Part shown: in pieces, positions 52,635 through 61,329 of the stretch | Numbering within the stretch: the first letter of the stretch is position 1 | Layout of the letters: every line of letters starts with the position of its first letter | NCBI GenBank assembly: GCA_024276655.1 | Contig: JAJRWU010000107.1 | Location: 1-64,000 of the forward strand | Origin: Planctomycetota bacterium | GTDB taxonomy: Bacteria; Planctomycetota; Planctomycetia; Pirellulales; Pirellulaceae | Direction: 5' to 3' | Length of the DNA: 64,000 nucleotides | The notes under the pieces: model-generated | The model's input: the letters and a program-made list of their open reading frames with translations, nothing else | Database searches by the model: none | What the model was told of the DNA's origin: nothing | Made by a program: the position numbers and the translations under genes

Positions 52635-53765
52635 CTAATACACGCCCACGGTGGTGGCCGAAGCGGTTTCATGGAACGGACGCACGCCGCTCACGCCATC
52701 CCAGGGATACGTCTCGAATGGCCGTTCACGCTCGCCTTCATCGCGTTCCAGGAACCCTGGAACGAAGAGTTCCTTGGTGAGCGTGGTCAGTTTGACGCGG
52801 CCCGTTTCGTCGTAACCGACCAACTGGCTTGGGTCGTCGAAACTGACGACTTCCGTCACGGCGCGCGGCTGCGGCGCGTAATACGAAATTTTGTAATTCT
52901 CTTCCGGCGTTACCGGTTTGCTGCAAGCCAACCCCATCAGCGTATTGCCGTAGGTGGGCGTCATGTAAACGCCGCCCTCTTCGGGAGAACCGCCGAGCAA
53001 CTCTTCCACGGCGTAGCGGGTCCATTGGGGCGTGAATTCGGTGCCGCCGGAAAAAATACCCGTAATGCCGATTTCACGAATGCTCGTGCCGCGCTCCTCC
53101 AACGCCAAAGCCAGCGAATCGAGCAGCTTGGGCGTGGTGAACATGCAGCGGATGTCGTGGTCGGCGGTGAGCACCGTAATCGCTTGGTCGATGGTGTGTT
53201 TTTTGTATTCTTCGAGGTGCTCCATCCAGCCTTTTTTGATCAACTTCACGACCCAACGCGGGTCCAAATCGATGCAAAAACAAATACCGCCCCGATGCTG
53301 ACATAAATGCTCCACCGCCAGCCGCAGCCGGCGCGGTCCTGAAGGACCCAGCATCAGCCAATTGGCGCCCTTGGGGAAGTATTTATCGGGCAGCGTTTCG
53401 CTGAAATTTTCGTAATCGATCCAATGATCTTCAATCACGACGCGGCTCTTGGGAATACCGGTGGTGCCGCCGGTTTCAAAGATGTAGGTCGGCTTGCCTT
53501 CGAGGGCCTTGGGAATCCAACGGCTGGCCGGTCCGCCACGGAGCCAATCGTCTTCAAACAGGGGAAACTTTTGGATGTCGTCGTAATTTTTTATTTCCGA
53601 GAGCGGATCGAACTTCAAATCGGCCTTTTTTTCCAACCAAAATGGGCAGCCGGTCGACTCATGAAAGTGCCACTGGACCATCTCATAGGCGTGGGCGTCG
53701 AGCCGTTCACGGGCTTGCGTTTGCAGGGTTTGCAAGTCGGCTGCGTTGGTCTCGGTGGAACTCAT
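52635..53765 (-). CDS. Adenylate-forming acid ligase (LuxE/PaaK-like)
   Basis: A 376-residue member of the phenylacetate-CoA ligase / acyl-protein synthetase superfamily that activates a carboxylic acid as acyl-adenylate. The phosphate-binding loop is FETGGTTGIPKSRVVIEDHW (about 96-115); IFSGGTEFTPQWTRYAVEEL, VYMTPTYGNTLMGLA and VGYDETGRVKLTTLT match later core motifs. It is shorter than PaaK (about 430) and lacks most of the C-terminal lid, as in LuxE-like proteins. A His-rich, Trp-rich N terminus (YEMVQWHFHESTGCPFWLEK) is unusual. It is the first gene of the minus-strand run leading through aldehyde and alcohol dehydrogenases. Confidence 0.82.
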   Translation of the reverse strand: MSSTETNAADLQTLQTQARERLDAHAYEMVQWHFHESTGCPFWLEKKADLKFDPLSEIKNYDDIQKFPLFEDDWLRGGPASRWIPKALEGKPTYIFETGGTTGIPKSRVVIEDHWIDYENFSETLPDKYFPKGANWLMLGPSGPRRLRLAVEHLCQHRGGICFCIDLDPRWVVKLIKKGWMEHLEEYKKHTIDQAITVLTADHDIRCMFTTPKLLDSLALALEERGTSIREIGITGIFSGGTEFTPQWTRYAVEELLGGSPEEGGVYMTPTYGNTLMGLACSKPVTPEENYKISYYAPQPRAVTEVVSFDDPSQLVGYDETGRVKLTTLTKELFVPGFLERDEGERERPFETYPWDGVSGVRPFHETASATTVGVY

Positions 53766-54167
53766 GCCAACTCCTCAAGGGAAATTAGGGCCGAAAAAAG
53801 GCCGAGGCGGGGATGCTACAACAGGGCGAGACCACTGAAAATACCGTAGTCCAACAGCAAACGCAAGGGTTGGCGGGCTATCGGGTTGGCGGGCGGGCTT
53901 CGATCTCTTCCCGGCATATCCTGTTTCGACGGTCCTGGAAGGCCATCGTACAACTTGTGTATAAACAACAGCGGTAACCGGCGCCCTCCTCCTGGCCTGA
54001 AGTGCGCCGATTCTTGGAGTAGCGATGAGGCGAGGTACATTGATTCGCCCCGTCGGAACCGGGTAAAATATTCGACGGAACGCCCGCGTATATTGCCCAC
54101 ATGCACTGCACCATGCAATCTCGACAGGCCGCAATCACGATGCCTGTTATGTTCGTCGTTTCCCAAC
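53766..54167. other. 402-bp divergent intergenic region
   Basis: It separates the ligase gene from comEC. A single arm of family F (CGGTCCTGGAAGGCCATCGT, about 53930) occurs. No further gene, RNA or site is recognised; promoters for the ligase run must lie here. Confidence 0.5.
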
Positions 54168-56720
54168 ATGCCAGCAGAACCTAGAGCCGGATGCGACGTT
54201 AAAATGCCCAAGGTCGAATCTTTGAAGGCCTCCGCCGGCGACCAACGGCCCGCCACGCCTGAGCAACCGCTGGCGGCGTTATTGGCGGCGTTAGCGGCGG
54301 GCGTGGTGGTCGACTGGCTACTGGCGCCGTCCTGGGCGGTTTGGCTGGCGCTGGGTTTTACTTCGCTACTGATGTGGTTGGCGTCGGCCCGTGGTTTCGC
54401 CCGGCCGCGAATCTCGCTTGTGCTGCTTTTGTTGGCGGTGGTTTGCCTGGGCGGCGCGCGGCGTCACTTGCATTGGCGGCTCTATGCGACAGACGATCTC
54501 GGTTTTTTCACGGGCTCGATGGCCGAACCACTTTGCCTGGAGGCAATCGCGGTGAGCGGCCCGCAGCGAGAAACGCGACCCTCGCCCGACCCCTTGCGAA
54601 CGATTCCCGGCGGCGATGCGACGCGTCTGCGCGTGCGGGTCGTGCGGCTGCGCGATGGCCGGCAATGGCGTGTGGCCTCCGGCTTGGCGGTGCTTCGCGT
54701 CGACGGGCATTTGTTGGGAGTCGAATCCGGCGACCGTCTGCGAATTTTTGCGAATGTTAATGCGGCTCGCTCTCCGGGGAATCCTGGCGTGTTCGACTTC
54801 GCCGCTCGGTCGAGAGCCAGGCGGGAGTTGACACGCCTGCGAGCGCCGCATCCTGATTGCGTTGTGGTCTCGGCGCCAGCTAGTGCGTGGAGCCCCGTCA
54901 CTTGGCGGCACCGCCTGAGGACCGCCTGACAACAAACGATCAACCAACACATTGGCCCGGAACAGGCGCCATTGGCTTCGGCTGTTTTGCTCGGCGCGCG
55001 GGGCCGTATCGACGACCAACGCACAGCGCGTTGGCAACGCGCAGGCGCGTTCCATTTGCTGGCCATCTCGGGATTGCACGTCGGCATTTTGGCTGGCGCC
55101 GTGCTCTACCTTGCCCGGCTGGGTTTGCTCCGCCGCCGCACCGCCTATTATCTGGCGATGGCCTTGGTGGTGTTTTACGTCGTCGTGACGGAGGGGCGTC
55201 CTCCAGTCGCACGGGCGGCGGTGATGGTGATCGTGTACTGCGTGGGCCGACTCCAAGGCCGCCAAGCCTGGGCGGCCAACTCGCTGGCCATTGCCGGTCT
55301 GATCGTATTGCTGCACAACCCCGACGCCCTCTTTAACACCGGCGTGCAACTTTCGTTCTTGGCGGTGAGCATTGTGCTGGCGGTCATTTGGGCGCGAAAA
55401 AAACAAGGGGAGCAAGATCCGCTCGACCGCTTAATCGCGAGTACGCGTCCCGTGTTTTGGCGGGTGGCGAAACGCGTGGCTTCCTCGGCTGGGCAGCTGG
55501 TCGTTATCAGTACGTTCATCTGGTTGGGCGCGGCGCCGCTGGTGGCCGCTCGGTTTCATCTTGTCTCGCCGCTGGCGATACCGCTCAGTCCGCTGCTGAC
55601 TTTTCCCATGGCGATGGCGTTGCTTTCTGGTTTCGCCATGATCTGCTTGAACGTGGTTTCGCCCTATCTGGCGGTTGTGCCGGGACAGCTCTGCGACGCC
55701 AGCTTGGGCGTTTTGGAAAACGCCTTGCAGCGCGTGGAGGGAATCCGGCCGCACTTCGCCTGGACCGCCGGTCCTGAGGCGTGGTGGCTGGCGGTTTTTT
55801 ATGGCGGCTTGCTGCTGTATATTTACGCCCCGGGTTGGCGTCCGCCACGAAAATGGGCCTGGACGGCATGCCTGGTTTGGGCGGCGGTGGGCGTCGGCGC
55901 GCACCAACCGAAAAGCGCCGTGGAATCGGAAGCCGCGCTGGTTTGTACGTTCGTCGACGTCGGCCACGGAACCGCCGTGTTGCTCGAACTTCCCGACCAA
56001 CGCACCCTGCTGTACGACGCCGGCGGGCTTGGCTCGCCCGAAACGACGGTGGGTAAAATCGCCTCGGTGTTGTGGTCAAAAAAAATCTCGCATCTCGACG
56101 CCGTCATCCTCTCGCACGCCGACGCCGACCACTACAACGCGCTTCCCAAGTTGCTCGAACGGTTTTCCGTGGGCGTGGTTTATGTTTCGCCCGTGATGTT
56201 CGAAAATAACACGCCCGCGCTGCGCGCATTGGCCGAAGCGATTCAAAACGCCGCAGTTCCCCTGAAAGAAATTTACGCCGCCGACCGACTTTCAGCCGGC
56301 GGTAACGTTTCACTCGATATTCTGCACCCGCCGCGGCGCGGCGTGCTGGGCGGCGACAACGCCAACAGTATCGTGCTGGTTTGCTCGTTCGCCGGGCGGC
56401 GCATCATTCTTCCCGGCGACCTGGAACCGCCAGGACTGGAAGATGTGTTGGCCGAAGAGCCGCTCGATTGCGATATCGCGATGGCGCCCCATCATGGAAG
56501 CCCTCGCAGTCGGCCCAGCGGTTTTGCGGCTTGGTGCAAACCGGAAACCGTAATCATTAGCGGTGGGTTCCATCACCGGCTGGACGAAGTCAGGCGTTCG
56601 TTTCAAAACGCCGGCGCCGCCATGCTGCATACCGCTCGCGACGGCGCGGTGGAGGTGGTCATTGCAGCGGATGGCCGCATCTCTGTTCGGGCCTGGCGAC
56701 AACGCGTCTTCACCAAGTGA
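54168..56720 (+). pseudogene. comEC: DNA internalization protein ComEC/Rec2, interrupted by one in-frame TGA
   Basis: One reading frame covers a full ComEC: N-terminal membrane and DUF4131-like part (AALLAALAAGVVVDWLLAPS, FTSLLMWLASARGFARP), the competence domain (AGAFHLLAISGLHVGILAGA, NTGVQLSFLAVSIVLAVIWA) and the C-terminal metallo-beta-lactamase domain (LVCTFVDVGHGTAVLLEL, VILSHADADHYNALPKLLER, DCDIAMAPHHGSPRSR). A TGA at 54927-54929 interrupts it in frame between the DUF4131-like and competence domains. Without it the frame reads through normally. CGA to TGA is the simplest change. Two polypeptides could be made (54168-54929 and from about 54972), but the protein is probably inactive unless the base is a sequencing error. 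Start 54168 or 54204. Confidence 0.85.
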
Positions 56721-56866
56721 TCGGAAATTGAGCAAACGTCAATGGGCGGGGGAGTCGCAAAAGGGAATATTTTTCCGGGGTGCGGCGTCAAAAGCTTGCA
56801 GCATTGCCAAGTGCGTTGTATACCAACGGTTTGGTCGTGAAATGAACACTTCCCGGTAAAATCGAT

Positions 56867-57415
56867 ATGGCCAACTCCACGATTTCTTCTTCATCGTCTG
56901 TCGAGCAGCAAGGCGAAGCGGTGCAAGGAGGCGAAGCGGTGGCAACCGGTCGTGTGGCCAATCGTCGAAAACTTCGCTTCCATTCGCTCGACGATATTCT
57001 CGAAGAAGCTGAACGCCTAGCGGCCAGCGAGCTTGTTTTGCTGGGCAATTGGACGCTGGCGCAAATTTTTGAGCATTTGGCTATCGCGATGGACGCCTCC
57101 ATCGATGGCATGCCTTTTTCCGCGCCCTGGCATATCCGGCTGATGGGGCCGCTTCTTCGCCGCCGCATCTTAAAGAAAGGCATGCCGGCGGGATATCGTC
57201 TACCTGAAGACGCCCAACGCTTAGTGACCGTCGGGCCCACGGCCGACACGCAAACCGCCTTGCACCATTTGTACGACGCCGTTGCCCGTTTGCGCTGTGA
57301 AGACACCCGCACGCCTCACCCCATTTTTGGCAGAATGACACTCCGCCAATGGGATGAACTCTGCCTCCGGCATGCCGAAATGCATTTGAGTTTTGTGAAG
57401 CCCAAGGAAAAATAG
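56867..57415 (+). CDS. DUF1569 family protein (DinB-like)
   Basis: A 182-residue protein of the DUF1569 / DinB superfamily, four-helix-bundle proteins that often bind a metal through His residues. Visible are LVLLGNWTLAQIFEHLAIAM (about 58-77), PWHIRLMGPLLRRRILKKGM, and the C-terminal IFGRMTLRQWDELCLRHAEM with H-HLSF. The first 34 residues are Ser/Gln/Glu-rich and disordered. Such proteins are common in planctomycetes and have no proven reaction. It follows comEC by 146 bp on the same strand. Confidence 0.8.
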   Translation: MANSTISSSSSVEQQGEAVQGGEAVATGRVANRRKLRFHSLDDILEEAERLAASELVLLGNWTLAQIFEHLAIAMDASIDGMPFSAPWHIRLMGPLLRRRILKKGMPAGYRLPEDAQRLVTVGPTADTQTALHHLYDAVARLRCEDTRTPHPIFGRMTLRQWDELCLRHAEMHLSFVKPKEK

Positions 57416-57428
57416 CGAACCTAACGAC

Positions 57429-57502
57429 AAAAAGTCCGGCATTTCTCAAAGTGAGCGAACCCAGCCGCAAAAAGCCCGGCATTTTGAAAATGCCGGGCTT
57501 TT
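57429..57502. repeat. Family A repeat (copy 9) with an adjacent half copy
   Basis: A perfect core hairpin at 57469-57502 is preceded by a degenerate half copy AAAAAGTCCGGCATTTCTC (57429-57447). It separates convergent genes and may terminate both. Confidence 0.85.
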
Positions 57503-57531
57503 GATTTACAGCTTATCCCAAAGTGCTTCGC

Positions 57532-57870
57532 TCAATAACCGATCGACATCGGTTCATTGGTGAAGTAGTCGCGGGGGCCGCGCGTGGTGTAGTAGGGGTA
57601 GCCGGTGGCGCCGGTTGGAGGGCCGGCTTCCATGGCTTCCGCCTCCGCCTTGCGGGCGCGGCGAGCGGAGAAAAAGTCGCCCGAAATCGTACTACCCCCG
57701 CAGGAGCTGCAGACGCCGCCGGCATATTGTTCACCGCCGCATGAGGAGCAGGCCCCATAGCCGCCGTAGCCGCCCTGTTGCTCCCCCTGCAAACCGGCAT
57801 TTTGCCAGTGACAGCCCGTTCCGGCGGCAATCCAGACGACAGCCACTAACGCCAAAAGCGCGCGTTTCAT
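57532..57870 (-). CDS. Small planctomycete lipoprotein
   Basis: A 112-residue protein with a lipoprotein signal (LLALVAVVWIAAGTGC, lipidated Cys near residue 20). It then has a Gly/Tyr-rich segment with two Cys pairs (CSSCGG twice, about 44-64), and ends in TRGPRDYFTNEPMSIGY. A GPRDF/Y...PxxIG tail recurs in small exported planctomycete proteins of unknown function. The two CSSCGG motifs could bind metal or form disulfides. The ATG at 57870 fits the signal peptide; six upstream codons are rejected. Confidence 0.8.
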   Translation of the reverse strand: MKRALLALVAVVWIAAGTGCHWQNAGLQGEQQGGYGGYGACSSCGGEQYAGGVCSSCGGSTISGDFFSARRARKAEAEAMEAGPPTGATGYPYYTTRGPRDYFTNEPMSIGY

Positions 57871-58248
57871 AACAGGCGTATCCTTCACAGTGAATCATTC
57901 CATGGAGAAAGGGTGGGGGTGCTTACCTATGATAATCGGCGTTACAATCCGGAAAATTGAACGAAACAGCGTCACGAGAATGACCGCCCCGCCGACCAGA
58001 CCTATCTAAGAACCTGTTTTGAAATGCGGCCGGCCAGTACGCTGGGCTTCCAAGGCCGTCGATTTCCCAAGGTTCGAGGCGCGTGACGGCCTTGGCAGGC
58101 CATCGCACTTTCGTTTGGAAATACATCCTAAGCAATGACGGCGGAAGCACTTGCGTATTTTTTTCCGGCCGGCGGCTGGGCGCCGCATCGTGGAAAAAGT
58201 GGCCCCAGCAGACCGGAATGCGAAGAAAACCAAGGGGCGATCTTCCGC
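57871..58248. other. Intergenic region with family F palindrome
   Basis: It contains the imperfect palindrome 58047-58107 and no other recognisable feature. The downstream enolase-fusion gene ends at 58249 and the lipoprotein gene starts at 57870, so it holds one terminator and one promoter. Confidence 0.5.
58047..58107. repeat. Imperfect inverted repeat, family F (copy 2)
   Basis: CTTCCAAGGCCGTCGA and TGACGGCCTTGGCAGGCC pair with one mismatch across a ~21-bp loop. It shares the AAGGCCGTCGA arm with the perfect copy at 22184-22239. Confidence 0.8.
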
Positions 58249-59880
58249 TCACTCGCCGGGCGAGAGGCTTTTTAGGCGGCTTTGCAGCGTCTCGCTGTTG
58301 AGGCCTTGCACCTGGAATTTTTTTCGCGACGAGGTCTCGCCGGCCACGAGCGTCAGGGCGGATTTCTTCACGCCCAACGCTTTACTCAACAGGCCGATGA
58401 TCGCCTTGTTGGCTTTGCCTTTCTCCGGCGCCTGCGTGACCGAAACCCGCAGCGCGCCGTCGATTTCGCCGCCCACCGCGTTTTTTCGGCCGCCGGCTCG
58501 CGCTCGCACCGAGAACACGACGCCACCAGTTCGAGAGTCTAGGGCAAACAAATTGGAGCAAGTTGGAGCACGGGCGGGTCGCCAGACGTTCACCGATTCG
58601 GCGATTTTTAGCAATCGGTTGTATTTTACCAATCGTTCGCTGCGCACGATCGAGCCGATTTTAATTTGTTCGGCGCTGGCCGCGACCGCTAGGTCGGCGA
58701 TGGTCGAATCTTCAGTTTCGCCGCTGCGCGCCGAAACGACCAACGCCATGTTCGCCTGCCGCCCGAGCGCCATGGCGGCCATCGTTTCGGTCAGCGTGCC
58801 GATTTGATTCACCTTGACCAACACGCTGTTGGCGGCGCCGCGGCGAATGCCGGTTTGAATGCGCGCCGCGTTGGTGGTGAACAGATCGTCGCCGACGAGC
58901 TGAACCCGGTCGCCCAGGCGAGCGGTCAGTTTCTCCCAGCCGGACCAATCTTCCTCGGCCAGCCCATCTTCAATGCTGAAAATCGGAAATTCGTCGACCC
59001 ATTGTTCGAGTCGGGCGATCATTTGTTCACTGGAGAGCACGCGTCCGCCTTCGGCCTGAAGGTGGTATTGGCCATCTCGAAAGAAGTGCGTGGCGGCCAC
59101 ATCCAAGGCAATCGCAACTTCTCGACCGGGCTCCAATTCCGATTTTTCGATCGCCTCGACCACCAGCGCCACCGCTTCTCGATTCGTTTTCAAACGCGGG
59201 CCGTAGCCGCCTTCGTCGCCCACCAGCCAGCCTTCGTAGCCTCGCTCCCGGAGCAGCGCGCCGAGCCGCCGGTAGACGCGTACGATCCATTCCAGGCAGG
59301 TGGGATAATCCGGCGCGCCGAGCGGCATGATGAGAACGTCTTGGAAATCGAGGTTGCCGCCGGCGTGCAAGCCGCCGGAAATCATGTTGGTCATGGGCGG
59401 CGGCAGGGCGCACTGGGGAAACAGGTTGTCGCGGAAGCCGTTTTTGGCCGTCCAATCTTGAAGCAGTTCGTGCAGATGTTGGTACAGCGGAACCTGCCTG
59501 CCCAACGCTCCGGCATGGGCCGCTGCGAGCGAGACGGCAATCAGGGCGTTGCCGCCCAAACGGCTTTTTTGCGGCGAGCCGTCGAGTTCGATGAGCAACG
59601 CATCGACTTCGCTTTGACGTGCGGCATCTTGGCCGACGAGCGCCGGCGCGATGATCGTATTGACGTTCGCCACCGCCCCGCGCACGCCCAGCCCGGCGTA
59701 CCAGGCGTCTTTGTGGTCGCGTAGTTCGACCGCTTCGGCGCTGCCGGTGCTTGCGCCCGAAGGCGCGATGGCGCTCGCCGTTCGCCCGCCGCCCAACGCG
59801 ATTTCCACTTCAACCGTAGGACGTCCTCGACTATCGAGCACTTCTCGCGCGTGAACATGCAGGATCGTTGTATCAGACAA
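58249..59880 (-). CDS. eno: Enolase fused to a C-terminal DUF167 (YggU) domain
   Basis: A 543-residue protein. Residues 1 to about 440 form an enolase (2-phosphoglycerate to PEP): ARE..DSRGRPTVEVEIALGG, PPPMTNMISGGLHAGGNLDF, VGDEGGYGPRLKTN, ALDVAATHFF, SIEDGLAEEDWSGW, VGDDLFTTN, VKVNQIGTLTET, SARSGETEDSTIADL and the catalytic-lysine region EQIKIGSIVRSERLVKYN; all active-site residues appear present. GGLHAGGNLDFQD is a divergent form of the usual signature. From about 450 a DUF167/YggU domain follows (FSVRARAGGRKNAVGG, EKGKANKAIIGLLSKALGVK, LVAGETSSRKKF). The fusion is unusual. The start is TTG with AAAGG upstream; it lies 30 bp after rfbD on the same strand. Confidence 0.88.
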   Translation of the reverse strand: MSDTTILHVHAREVLDSRGRPTVEVEIALGGGRTASAIAPSGASTGSAEAVELRDHKDAWYAGLGVRGAVANVNTIIAPALVGQDAARQSEVDALLIELDGSPQKSRLGGNALIAVSLAAAHAGALGRQVPLYQHLHELLQDWTAKNGFRDNLFPQCALPPPMTNMISGGLHAGGNLDFQDVLIMPLGAPDYPTCLEWIVRVYRRLGALLRERGYEGWLVGDEGGYGPRLKTNREAVALVVEAIEKSELEPGREVAIALDVAATHFFRDGQYHLQAEGGRVLSSEQMIARLEQWVDEFPIFSIEDGLAEEDWSGWEKLTARLGDRVQLVGDDLFTTNAARIQTGIRRGAANSVLVKVNQIGTLTETMAAMALGRQANMALVVSARSGETEDSTIADLAVAASAEQIKIGSIVRSERLVKYNRLLKIAESVNVWRPARAPTCSNLFALDSRTGGVVFSVRARAGGRKNAVGGEIDGALRVSVTQAPEKGKANKAIIGLLSKALGVKKSALTLVAGETSSRKKFQVQGLNSETLQSRLKSLSPGE

Positions 59881-59910
59881 TCTTAAGCCTTTCAGAAATA
59901 AGGGGATTCA

Positions 59911-60798
59911 TCAAGCGTTGCCGCGGCACGCTTGCCGCCACTCACGCAGGGCGTCGCGCCATGTTGGCATGGCGGCGCCGATTTGTGTTTCGTATTTTCG
60001 GTTATCTAACACACTGTAATGGGGGCGCATAGCAGACGCCCCATATGCAACACTTGAAACGCGCCGCACCTTCGTGTCTGATTGCAATAGATTGAAGATC
60101 TCGCCTGCGAAATCACACCATGTACAACTCCCCGAGTTGGTGACATGGTAAATTCCATACTGCTGTGCTTCAACGAGTTTCAAGATCGCCGTTGATAGAT
60201 GCGGGATATACGTCGGCGTGCATTCTTGGTCGTCGACGACTCGAACCGTTTCCCGACGCGTCGCGAGTGACGCCATGGCTTCGGCAAAGTTGCTTGCGCG
60301 CCCCGTTCGGCTGATCGGTCCGTACAAGCCGCAGGTTCTTATGATCAACGTCTTTGGCCACTGCCGGGCCGCGATTTCACCCTCCAACTTCGACTTCCCA
60401 TACACATTCACCGGGTGCGGGGGCGCATCTTCGCGATACGGTCGGGTTCGAAGCGCGTCGCCGCCAAACACGTAGTCGGTGCTGAGGTGAACGAACGGGC
60501 AGTCAATATTGCGGCACGCACTCGCCAGATTCGCGACGCCCTCGACATTGATGGAACGGCATTTTTCAGGTTCGGTTTCCGCCCGATCAACGTTCGTGTA
60601 GGCGGCCGCGTTGATAATCAGCCGAGGCCGTATGCGCTGCATTGTTGACTGCACCCGCGTTCGGTCTGAGATATCGAGCGCACCGCGGCCTAGTCCTATT
60701 GCAATCCCACCGAGCAACTTGCACAAGTGCTGGCCGAGTTGGCCGTCCGCCCCAACGATTGCGATCGGGGTGGCGTGGTTGGTCGCCGGCAAGTCCAT
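59911..60798 (-). CDS. rfbD: dTDP-4-dehydrorhamnose reductase
   Basis: A 295-residue short-chain-dehydrogenase-like enzyme that makes dTDP-L-rhamnose in the last step. The NAD(P) motif is IAIVGADGQLGQHLC; ISDRTRVQSTMQRIRPRLII, NAAAYTNVDRAETEPEKCRS, HLSTDYVFGGDALRTRPYRE, the YGKSKLEGE catalytic YxxxK region and HYSVLDNRKYE are typical. Two starts compete: ATG at 60798 with GGAG 11 bp upstream (chosen) and GTG at 60810 overlapping the rfbC stop as GTGA. Either way it is coupled to rfbC. It is followed after 30 bp by the enolase-fusion gene. Confidence 0.93.
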   Translation of the reverse strand: MDLPATNHATPIAIVGADGQLGQHLCKLLGGIAIGLGRGALDISDRTRVQSTMQRIRPRLIINAAAYTNVDRAETEPEKCRSINVEGVANLASACRNIDCPFVHLSTDYVFGGDALRTRPYREDAPPHPVNVYGKSKLEGEIAARQWPKTLIIRTCGLYGPISRTGRASNFAEAMASLATRRETVRVVDDQECTPTYIPHLSTAILKLVEAQQYGIYHVTNSGSCTWCDFAGEIFNLLQSDTKVRRVSSVAYGASAMRPHYSVLDNRKYETQIGAAMPTWRDALREWRQACRGNA

Positions 60799-60806
60799 GT
60801 GCGAAT

Positions 60807-61325
60807 TCACTCCAGGATAAACGGCGTGTTTGGATCTTCTTCATGGCGGATTTCATCGACTCGTTCTGTTTTGCCGGACCCGGCGTAAAGACGGTTCGGC
60901 GAGTTAAACACCAATCCCGCCAGCGTTCCGATGTTCTTGTACGCATGCACGACGCCGGGCGGGATCATTACCGACGCCATGTTCGACTGACCAACCACCA
61001 AAATCTGTTTACGCCAATACGTGGGGGAGCCCAGGCGGGCGTCCCAGAGGTGCAATTCAAAGTCGCTCGGGCCGAAGAACCCGAACAGGTCGGATTGGTG
61101 TTCGTGCTCATGAGGACCTCTGACAACGCCGGGCAGCGTTTGGCTGACGTACGCCATCTGGGGATGGAGCGCCCGCGGCAACTCGTCGTTCCGGAACAAT
61201 TCGGCCAACCAGCCGCGTTGATCGGCAAACGGATTCAAGGGCGCCCAACGCACATCTTGAATGGGGCCGTCGAGAAAGGGTTTGTTTGCTGCGTCGTGAC
61301 TGGTTGGTTTCGCGTTCGGCTGCAT
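60807..61325 (-). CDS. rfbC: dTDP-4-dehydrorhamnose 3,5-epimerase-like protein
   Basis: A 172-residue cupin-fold epimerase that converts dTDP-4-keto-6-deoxyglucose to the L-lyxo form. Visible are PFADQRGWLAELFRNDELPR, YVSQTLPGVVRGPHEHEHQS (with the catalytic His region) and the later VMIPPGVVHAYKNIG. It is somewhat shorter and more divergent than RmlC of enterobacteria (about 185), so a related sugar 3,5-epimerase is possible, but the position between rfbA and rfbD settles the pathway. The start ATG lies 4 bp after the rfbA stop. An upstream extension overlapping rfbA is rejected. Confidence 0.88.
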   Translation of the reverse strand: MQPNAKPTSHDAANKPFLDGPIQDVRWAPLNPFADQRGWLAELFRNDELPRALHPQMAYVSQTLPGVVRGPHEHEHQSDLFGFFGPSDFELHLWDARLGSPTYWRKQILVVGQSNMASVMIPPGVVHAYKNIGTLAGLVFNSPNRLYAGSGKTERVDEIRHEEDPNTPFILE

Positions 61326-61329
61326 GGAA

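Noticed and set aside
44523-53765. Aryl-polyene or flexirubin-type pigment cluster
   Set aside because: No ketosynthase, acyl carrier protein, dehydratase or ammonia-lyase gene is present; only the chorismate-lyase-like and flavoprotein genes would fit.
54927-54929. TGA as a selenocysteine codon in comEC
   Set aside because: No convincing SECIS hairpin follows, ComEC has no conserved Cys/Sec at this site, and no sel genes are in the window.
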